Source of the DNA: Puccinia triticina | Lineage: Eukaryota > Basidiomycota > Pucciniomycetes > Pucciniales > Pucciniaceae | Assembly: GCF_026914185.1 (NCBI RefSeq) | Contig: NC_070574.1 | Coordinates: forward strand, 3,996,501 to 4,060,500 | Direction: 5' to 3' | DNA: 64,000 nucleotides | Shown: piece after piece, positions 56,509 through 64,000 of the stretch | How positions within the stretch are numbered: the first letter of the stretch is position 1 | How the letters are laid out: each line of letters starts with the position of its first letter | Position numbers and translations under genes: made by a program | The notes under the pieces: model-generated | Databases searched by the model: none | What the model saw: the letters and a program-made list of their open reading frames with translations, nothing else | Told to the model about the DNA's origin: nothing

Positions 56509-57044
56509 CATATTATAAAATACACCCGGGGAGCACCTCCACGGGGACATCACTCGGAATCCACGAGGATTCCACGATGAACCCGTGCAGCGGGCGGACC
56601 AGCGGCTTCTGGTCCACACGCCCACGTGCTCACCACCAATTTGATCCGGGGGGTATCCACGGGATCACCTCGACAAATCCACGGAAGCCTTGGGCTTTCC
56701 GTGGGCACAGCAAGGACTCCTTGTGATACAAACAAGAGACCCGGGCCACAGCAGCCTCACCATGAGTCAAATGTTTGGCTCCAAGTGGATCCTTGGTGGG
56801 CTTCACAGCACCCTGAGCTTGTCCGTGGTATCCACTCGCGGAGGAAGGGGCACCATACTAAATCCGTCAGATATCATGGCATAAATTTGTACCGCCAGGG
56901 TCCCAAACTGCTGCATTGCAATCACTTGGCCGTGCAAAATGAGAAAAAATAACAATCACAAAAAAAGGAAAGCGTGCAGAGAGAGAGAGAGAGCAACAGG
57001 GTGAAAAAAACAAGAATGAAGGATATTGCAGAGGAAAAAGGCTG
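56509..57044. other. region without a supported gene
   Basis: GC-rich to 56880 with words such as ATCCACGGGATCACC, then GA-rich low complexity (AGAGAGAGAGAG near 56980). Frames on both strands are unsupported. Confidence 0.3.
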
Positions 57045-57491
57045 TCAGCCCCCCAGGAAAGAGAAGAAGAGCAAGACGCACAGCCAGCGGCAAGCTTGGC
57101 TTGCCCACCATAACAGCAGCACACACAATCTGGGCAAGCCTGGCCGCTTGTTGTGGGCATGCCCACAGTAGTCATTGTCAACAAGCTCCATTTCCATCTG
57201 GTGGTTGAGGCTGGCCTCGTTCAGCTCGGCCAGGGGCGCATTGACCTTGCAGCAGTTCCTGACCACCAAGCCGAGCAATCTGTGGAGCGCAAGGCCAAGC
57301 TCGGTGTGCTTGGCGTCCTTGTCAGGGCCGTGGTGGTTGAGAGCCTCGTAGGCGCTGATCAGCAGCCGGTGATGGTCAGCGTGGGGCATAGGACTGAGGA
57401 GAGCAGTGCTGCGCACGAGGGACAAGCTTGCACGTGTTGGCGGATGGGCTGCTGCTGAGCGGGTGAGGGTATCACTTAGCTTGGCCAACAA
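57045..57491 (-). CDS. hypothetical protein, 148 codons, possibly a gene fragment
   Basis: One minus-strand frame is open for 149 codons. Its middle reads like a real protein (SAYEALNHHGPDKDAKHTE, LGLALHRLLGLVVRNCC and LNHQMEMELVDNDY), with amphipathic helical patterning. The last 30 residues are Trp/Cys/Leu-rich and may be read into non-coding DNA past a missed intron. The family is unknown. Confidence 0.3.
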   Translation of the reverse strand: MLAKLSDTLTRSAAAHPPTRASLSLVRSTALLSPMPHADHHRLLISAYEALNHHGPDKDAKHTELGLALHRLLGLVVRNCCKVNAPLAELNEASLNHQMEMELVDNDYCGHAHNKRPGLPRLCVLLLWWASQACRWLCVLLFFSFLGG

Positions 57492-57521
57492 GAGCTGCCA
57501 ATGGCACTGCCAGCATAATTA

Positions 57522-57703
57522 GCTGGGTTAAGGTTATCCCAGTTAAACTGGGATGAACTCAACCAATTTAAACTTGGTTGATCTCAACTGATGAAATATA
57601 AATCCAAGGTACCCCCCTTGGATTTATATTTCATTGGTCAAGATCAACCCATTTTAAAGTGGTTGAGTGCATCCCAGTTAAACTGGGATGACTTCATCCC
57701 AGC
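57522..57703. repeat. 182-bp foldback with nested palindromes
   Basis: The arms 57522-57611 and 57613-57703 pair along most of their length through AAATATAAATCCAAGG/CCTTGGATTTATATTT. Each arm also holds ATCCCAGTTAAACTGGGAT, itself a palindrome. No clear target duplication was found. Confidence 0.7.
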
Positions 57704-57871
57704 CAAATATGTTGGCAGTGTGGCCCAGGACCCGCTGGGATTGGAGCAGCTTCAAGGAGGTGCCCAAGCTTGAGGAGCGGTTGTCGGCGTGTTGGCTGGG
57801 CAAGGAGGTTTTGTCTTGGTATGTGCTCCTCAGCAGTTGCGCGAATGGCTTTGGCTGGGGGAGTGGAGCGG

Positions 57872-58730
57872 TGTGGTGAACAAAAGAGGTCACTACGTAG
57901 AAATGTCAGGACCTCCGCTGCTCCAAGATGATTCCCGGGTAAAGTTGGGTAATCTGGGAAACTCCGCTCCGCTCCGCAAGCATGTGTAGGGGTGTCATGA
58001 TTGAAAGAAATGAGTCAAGTAACATATAAATAACCGCAAAGATACGTAGAAAAGCCGCAATAAACCGTAAAATACGCCATAAAGTACACAAAAGACAACT
58101 CTGTCATAAGTAGTAATATCTCCGCCGTAAAGAATCCATACCAGAGTAATCAGAAAAGAAAGTAAAAGCCCGTAAAAGAAAACCACATCCCATAATAGAT
58201 TGATGGATGGGGGGAAACTCCCCCCCCCCCCCCCCCCCATATCCGTACAAAAAGGGAAAACAATGTGAGAAAGAAAACCTTCCTCCTCCGCCCGCCATCT
58301 GTCAAGCCCCGCTCCCACAACTTTGCACGTCATCCGCCCATTCCGCTCTCACACAGATCTTCTGTCAACATCACCGCACGTCATCGCCCATTGTTGGACT
58401 CCTCTTGCCTTAGCTTCCTCGCCCCTGTCTAGCCTTCAATGCCGGGATCCCACACGCCGCCTCCGCCCCAGCTACGCCCTCTGACGTAGCCTGATTTGGC
58501 TGCCACGGCTTCCCCCGGTCACAGCCTATACTATCCAGTCCGCACCGGCCTGCTTAAGTTGAGTCCAGCTCCGCTGTTGAGCTCCGCCGCCGCCGCGCCG
58601 CTGAGATAACCCCGCGCACCGCCTCATGAACATTTTCCGCACTGTGCCGCTCCGCGCCAGCCTTGCGGAATCCGCAGCCCGCAACCTCCGCAAACCCGTG
58701 CGGACAATTTGGGTCCCCGACCCGGTTTTA
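57872..58730. repeat. left long terminal inverted repeat
   Basis: This 859-bp arm contains C19 at 58220-58238 and, at its inner end, GTCCCCGACCCGGTTTTA. Its inverse is 60236-61095. The mirrored frames in each arm appear non-coding. Confidence 0.85.
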
Positions 58731-58890
58731 TTGTTTCTTTTTTTTTATAGATATCACTCACGAGGCGCGGGACTTAAGCGGAGCAAATGGGTCATTATTT
58801 ACGTGTTTATTACAGCGGGACTGTTCTTTTTTAGCTATATACAAGACAAGATACGGACGATTGATAAGAAAGGGAACGGCGGGTCTGTTA

Positions 58891-60101
58891 CTACAAACTA
58901 GTACCGTGGCAGGCGTGATCTTGAGGAGTGCCATTGGCGGGATCTAGTGGCTGAATGGGGAGAACATCAATGGCGCGTGTGCGGAAAACTTGATCTGAGC
59001 AGAGGATACCGGTGAAGTAGCAAACACGGTCCGGCGGCGGAAGATTGGAGCGAGTAAGCAGAAACTCAATGTGTTGATGGAGTTCTTTGATGCGCTTGGT
59101 AACAACACTTTCTTTGTAGGCCCTGAGGAAGTTGGGGTTGGCGGCGAGGCAAGGATTGTTAGGTAGTGGCGGAGTGGCGTTGGGGGAGTTTGTAGAACAA
59201 GGTGGCTCAGTGGCGTCTTGAGGAGCGGAGTCAGAATTGTGGACGTTGGTCCCTTCCGGTGAATTTGCGTGTGTAGAGGACCCTTTGGCAGCCGGTGCGG
59301 TGTTGGGAGCGTGTTTGGCTTACAGCAAAAAGAGTTAGGAGACAACGGTCAACGGCAAACGGAGCGGAGAGATAGACTAAGACACTTACATGGAACAGAC
59401 GGGTGGTTTTGATTTGGAGCCAAAGAACAGGGCGGAGAATCGTCTGTTGAGATATGGCGCTGGCGACGAGAGATCGGAGATGGAGGAGTTTGGCGGCACG
59501 TTGTTTGCGGCTGCGACTGATACGGCGCCTTTTGAGAAGGCGGAGCGTGATGAGATGCCTCTTGAGGAGGCGGATGGGCGGTTTTCTGGCGTTGTTCTTG
59601 AGTGCAAAGACCGGTGGCGAGGCGTTCTGCAAAGCGTTCATCAACTAGAGGCTCACATAGGTTGTGTTTCTGGCTCCAATGACGCATGGAGTTGGCCCAA
59701 GCTGCGGAGGTAGCATAGTGGCTACGGACGGGCTTTGGTGTCAGCATGTTGCAAGTGCGATCGGAGACTTGAGGAGATGGTGATTGTTGTCGAGGAGGTG
59801 ACGGAGGTATATGTGGGGAACAACGGGTTCGGCTGGATTTCTCTCGAGGAGGAGGGGTTCCGAGCACGGGCGTAGATGATTTTGATGGAGTCAAAAGTGG
59901 AGATGAGGGTGGAAGGTCTGTATTTTGGGTTTTTGATGGACGGCTAGGCCCTTCGTTAGCGGCGGATTGTTTTCTTGGATTTTCTGGATTGGACGGAAGA
60001 AGAGAGCACTTCTTCTTCAGTTGGCAACAGAGGTCGCAGGCCTTGGTCGGATCTTGACGGATACAGGTAACTCTGCGGGTCCAACAGGTGTTGCATTTCA
60101 T
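58891..60101 (-). CDS. Zn(2)Cys(6) zinc-cluster protein carried by the long-TIR element
   Basis: Two exons, 60101-59390 and 59318-58891, joined by a 71-bp GTAAGT...AG intron in phase, give 379 residues. The ATG at 60101 is the first in frame. Upstream sequence stays open into the TIR without an ATG, so an upstream exon is possible. Residues 3-30 hold six cysteines spaced C-x2-C-x6-C-x8-C-x2-C-x6-C (CNTCWTRRVTC...CDLCCQLKKKC). This is exactly the fungal binuclear zinc cluster that binds DNA in GAL4-type regulators. The middle is Pro/Ser/Gln-rich and disordered. Exon 2 ends in a more ordered part (FLRAYKESVVTKRIKELHQH and RVCYFTGILCSDQVF). No fungal-specific transcription-factor middle domain is seen. 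It might bind the element's own ends or regulate genes; both are inference. Confidence 0.75.
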
Positions 60102-60235
60102 ATTTCTTTTTCTTTTGTTGGGTTGTTGATCAACAGTTATGACGGGTTGGCTCACGGGTTGTGTACAGGCGTTGTTTATTTGACGTGTATGGGAGTCCTG
60201 GGGGCAGGACTCTAAGTCTGGGGTGGATGTGATGC

Positions 60236-61095
60236 TAAAACCGGGTCGGGGACCCAAATTGTCCGCACGGGTTTGCGGAGGTTGCAGGCTGCGGATTCCG
60301 CAAGGCTGGCGCAGAGTGGCACAGTGCGGAAAATGTTCATGAGGCGGTGCGCGGGGTTATGTCAGCGGCGCGGCGGCGGCGGAGCTCAACGGCGGAGCTG
60401 GACTCAACTTAAGCAGGCCGGTGCGGACTGGATAGTATAGGCTGTGACCGGGGGAAGCCGTGGCAGCCAAAGCAGGTTACGTCAGCGGGTGTAGCTGGGG
60501 CGGAGGCGGCGTGTGGGATCCCGGCATTGAAGGCTAGACAGGGGCGAGGAAGCTAAGGCAAGAGGAGTCCAACGATGGGTGATGACGTGCGGTGATGTTG
60601 ACAGAAGATCCGTGTGAGAGCGGAATGGGCGGATGACGTGCAAGGTTGTGGGAGCGGGGCTTGGCAGATGGCGGGCGGAGGAGGAAGGTTTTCTTTCTCA
60701 CATTGTTTTCCCTTTTTGTACGGATATGGGGGGGGGGGGGGGGGGGGAGTTTCCCCCCATCCATCAATCTATTATGGGATGTGGTTTTCTTTTACTGGCT
60801 TTTACTTTCTTTTCTGATTACTCTGGTACGGATTCTTTATGGCGGAGATATTACTACTTATGGCGGAGTTGTCTTTTGTGTACTTTATGGCGTATTTTAC
60901 GGTTTATTGCGGCTTTTCTACGTATCTTTGCGGTTATTTATATGTTACTTGACTCATTTCTTTCAATCATGACACCCCTACACGTACTTGCGGAGCGGAG
61001 TGGAGTTTCCCAGATCACCCGACTTTACCCGGGAATCATCTTGGAGCAGCGGAGGTCCTGACATTTCTACGTAGTGACCTCTTTTGTTCACCACA
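60236..61095. repeat. right long terminal inverted repeat
   Basis: This 860-bp arm begins TAAAACCGGGTCGGGGAC and ends GTTCACCACA. It holds G20 at 60728-60747. It lies immediately upstream of the Zn2Cys6 gene, so it probably supplies that gene's promoter. Confidence 0.85.
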
Positions 61096-61319
61096 GCGGG
61101 GCGAGCTGAGGATGAGGCTGCTTGGATGGGCGCTGATCTGGGAGGCAGCGCGAGCCAATCGGAGGTGGATGTCCTGATGATCTGTGTGTGTGTGTGTGTT
61201 GAAATGGATGAGTCAGTTGGCTAGTGTGAGTGGCTTTTGAGACGACACCACCAACCTTCTGATGTCCATTTGCATGTTCGACTCCTTGACCCGGCCAAAT
61301 CCGCCTTGCGCGGCGGCAT
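61096..61319. other. spacer with a GT microsatellite
   Basis: A (GT)n run at about 61181-61199 and no supported gene. The first bases continue, across the inserted element, the GC-rich sequence seen before 57872. Confidence 0.35.
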
Positions 61320-61625
61320 AGCAATGGTGTAACCGCTGCGCTTCGCTAAAAAAAAGCGGCCATTTAGCGCAGCGCAGCGGCCAATCGCTACATGGCCAGC
61401 CTGGAAAGCGGTAGCGCAGCGGGAGCACCGCTGCGCTACCGCTGAAAGTAGTTTTTCCCCGCTTTTTTCCCAAGCCAATTAGCGCTAGCGCAGCGTAAAA
61501 AACACCGCTTTGACTACAAAATAGCGCAGCGCAGCGGGAAGCGCTAATTCCGCCGCTTTTGCGCTTGATATACCACTTTTGCGCTTTTAACCCGCTAAAA
61601 TTACAGCCGCTGCGCTTTTGAGTAT
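61320..61625. repeat. AGCGCAGCG-rich block
   Basis: Words AGCGCAGCGCAGCGG, CCGCTGCGCTACCGCT and AAAAGCGG occur in both orientations, as in the TAGCG elements. I could not find matching ends or a target duplication. Confidence 0.45.
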
Positions 61626-61849
61626 GAATATTCTGGCTGTTTTTACAATCCACCCGTCAATTAGGTTTATTGCCGACCGGCACTCCAAAGGTCCCATCGA
61701 ATCTTGTCTGCTCTTCCCTGCGCTGCTCCAATCAACCTGACCCACTAAGCCCAGCAAGTAAGTCTGATCTCCCCTTCCAAAAATTTTATCACATCTTCTG
61801 ACCCGGTGTAACCAACTTCTCTCATCCTCTGACCTTCCTATAGTTTGTA

Positions 61850-64000
61850 ATGTCTGAAGATACCGGTGGCGAGGCTCAAGTCCACACCCCTCCCAATCCC
61901 GTGGAAGATCCCACTGATCTGCCGCAATTAACTCGTCAATCCTTGCGCCTTCGAACTCCAATTTCTCGACCAGGTTTTATTGCACCTCTTAGTGATTCTC
62001 GCCGTGGTCTCACAAGTTCAACCATTCCCAAGCCGTTCAGAAAGAAAACTGCCCATGCGCCCGTTCCGGAAAGATTGGAGGAAATCGAGCAAATCCACAG
62101 TGAAGCAGAAAGTGAAGAAGAGATTGAAATTTCTAGGAAAAAAGTAACCAAAGGGGCATCAAAAAAGGTATGTTTAACATTTCTTTATCCAAGAAAAAGC
62201 AACTAACAAGGGCTGATTTGTAAATAGGCCCCTTCTGGTTTGAAGCAGCAGTCAAAACGAACTGGCAAGCAAGTCAATGTTAACCTCAGCCAGGACTCGG
62301 AGGAAAATAACAACCAAGTAGCCCCTTGTCCAAAAAACAATAAATCAAAAGATAGGGATGGGTTCGATCACTGCCGGCGGTACTTCTATCCTCCTGGAGA
62401 AGGACCCAAACAAGTATGTATCAAAATCTAATAAGAACAATGTATCATTTTTACGTTATTATTGCATTAAAGATCCCTTCATCTTTGCACATACAGAAGC
62501 CGGGTGACAAATCATATGCCTGTTGATGGTGCCCAAATAAATTCAAGGCAACCGGGCAATCTTACTATGATCTCAAGGCTCATCGTGACGGGTCCAACTA
62601 CAAGGGCTCCATTTGATCGGCCTGCCCAGGACGCGCAGACGCAATCAAATCTGGCCACTCACTCCCCCCCTCCTCCGCCGAACTTGTCTCCGCGGAGGCG
62701 AAATCAAATCCAAACTCAACTGGTACCCTCATTGCGTACACTACCAAAGGTCGGTTCAGCAACACGACATTGAACAAGCTGCTTGTAATCTGGATCGTCC
62801 GACATTCACTCCCCTGGCTAAGACTCAAAGATTTTCTACTCCGAGTGTGCTTTGACTTCTTGTGTCTCAATTCTCAGCTACACTCTCGGGTGTGGGCTGC
62901 GTCACAGGCTCACCAGCTCTATCTTGAGCAGCGTACGCAGGTCCTCAAATCAATCATGGTATGTTGCATTTGCTTTTTAATCTTTCTTATCCAATCGCTT
63001 ATTCTGATTATGTCTTATCTTTTTCTCACTACATGATAGGCTTCCGAATCAAAAATCTTGCTTGTCTCAGATGTGTGGACCACGAAAGGAAGCCACAAGG
63101 CGTTTGTTGGGATCACATGCTGCTACACCAATAAGGAATGGAAGTATAATTGCCAACATCTTGCAATCAAGTATGTCTTGTGGCATCACAATGGCAAGTA
63201 TTTGGCGTCCCCCTTCGCCAATATACTGACAAAGCATGGTCTCCATCAAAAGATAAGTTTTTTTTTTTTTATTACTGGATTTATCTAGCTTTATCAATGG
63301 GTCTACTCGCTTTACTTATTTTTTTTCTCTTGTACGTCCTTGCCCAGACCACCGACTCGGGTAGTAACAACTTTACAATGGCGAAAGCAGTATCGGCCAA
63401 GTTCCGAGCTTTTGATGCAACCAGATGGGACGTAGCCAGTAACCATCATCAATGCATTTGCCATGTCATTGCATTGATATTAGGAGCTGGTCTGAAGGCT
63501 CTCAAGCTCTTGGGAGCCATGGTAAGACCCGAAAAAAGTGATGAATACTTTCCAATGCTTGACACTATTGTTGAGGTTCAGGAGGAAGAAGAAGTGGTCG
63601 AAGAAACTGATGAAATCATAGAGATTGTAAACAATGACAATGATATCTCTGAGGATGAAACTGTCGATCCTGATGATGCCGAGGAAGAATTGCCTGAGCC
63701 GGGTTGGGAGCGCAATGAAGAACCTGATCCAAACAATCATTGTGATATCCAGGATTGGATTCACCCTTAAAAAGGTACATCAATTTCATTTCCAATTATA
63801 TAACAGTTGCATTTAGTTGAATCGGACTCTTTTTTCTGCATATTTTTGTAGTTAGATTACATATGCCAAAGGATTGCTTCTTCGCCTCAGAAGCAGGCCG
63901 AGTGGAAGTTATGGGCGGCAAAACTTGGATACAGCGGACAAGGCATTATCGGCGGGTATGGAATAAGATGGAACATTGCATATGATAGCCGACAGAGGGC
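61850..64000 (+). pseudogene. BED-finger hAT transposase pseudogene, running off the window
   Basis: Exon 61850-62167 begins MSEDTGGEAQVHTPPNPVED. Exon 62228-62412 and exon 62497-62958 follow with good GT...AG borders, then 63040 onward. A BED-type finger is visible (YAC-stop-WCPNKFKA...YYDLKAHRDG), then the hAT helical region (TLNKLLVIWIVRHSLPW) and catalytic core (SDVWTTKGSHKAFVGIT, CQHLAIKYVLWHHNGKYLA and TTDSGSNNFTMAKA). Near the window end RWNIAYDSRQRA appears. Two TGA stops at 62524-62526 and 62614-62616 sit where Arg or Lys is expected in the finger and where Arg is expected in SI-R-SACPGR. The intron after 63252 has ATAAGT where GTAAGT is expected. The C-terminal dimerisation domain lies beyond 64000. 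Confidence 0.8.

Larger units (their letters stand above)
57872..61095. mobile_element. 3.2-kb element with about 860-bp terminal inverted repeats and a Zn2Cys6 gene
   Basis: The left arm (57872-58730, starting TGTGGTGAACAAAAGAGGTC) and the right arm (60236-61095) are inverted copies with only scattered differences, including a C19/G20 run. GCGG flanks both outer ends (57868-57871 and 61096-61099), a possible short target duplication, although partly ambiguous. The 1.5-kb centre carries one two-exon gene on the minus strand. No transposase, reverse transcriptase or recombinase motif is visible in arms or centre. The element type is unassigned. Confidence 0.8.

Noticed and set aside
57995..58333. 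Mirrored frames in the two long TIRs (also 60633-61061)
   Set aside because: Both arms encode the same frames only because they are inverted copies. The frames include Gly runs from the G20 tract and have no domain.

Overview
This window looks like nuclear DNA of a rust fungus (Pucciniales, most like Puccinia). It has intron-dense conserved fungal genes embedded in a large excess of nested, decaying transposable elements. The hAT-type transposases resemble those common in rusts. I could run no database search, so the organism call is an inference.

Layout. 1-11 kb: element-rich DNA. It holds a small three-exon hypothetical gene on the minus strand, a gag remnant with its 3' LTR, a Tc1-like transposase remnant apparently cut by that LTR, and two copies of a non-autonomous DNA transposon family with 8-bp target duplications. 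The second copy carries a PIF/Harbinger-like element inside it. 11.1-32.0 kb: the host-gene island. In order it holds a SPO22/ZIP4 meiosis gene (+), a nearly intact Ty3/Gypsy element inserted 10 bp past the SPO22 stop, a PEX14-like/KPWE-domain gene (-), ELP1 of the Elongator complex (+) and an ADAM-type zinc metalloprotease (-). The KPWE gene and ELP1 are head to head; ELP1 and the ADAM gene are tail to tail.

32-57.5 kb: almost only repeats. It contains a tRNA-like (SINE-like) segment, a LINE ORF1 pseudogene split by a Harbinger-like element, hAT transposase remnants, a solo LTR, and a direct and inverted duplication complex (39.7-48.1 kb) built from arrays of short imperfect palindromes. It also has TAGCG-rich palindromic elements with 7-bp target duplications, a 378-bp near-perfect palindrome with an 8-bp target duplication, and two small MITEs. 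57.9-61.1 kb: a 3.2-kb element with about 860-bp terminal inverted repeats. Its only visible gene encodes a Zn(2)Cys(6) protein; no transposase is seen. 61.8-64.0 kb: a BED-finger hAT transposase pseudogene that runs off the window.

Two themes cut across the repeats. First, several unrelated families are arrays of 25-50-bp hairpin units whose arms appear to change together. Second, inactivating changes look like C-to-T at CpG, often TCG to TTG: in the Gypsy polyprotein, the BED-hAT gene and the TCGA core of the hairpin satellite. This is consistent with RIP-like or methylation-driven decay.
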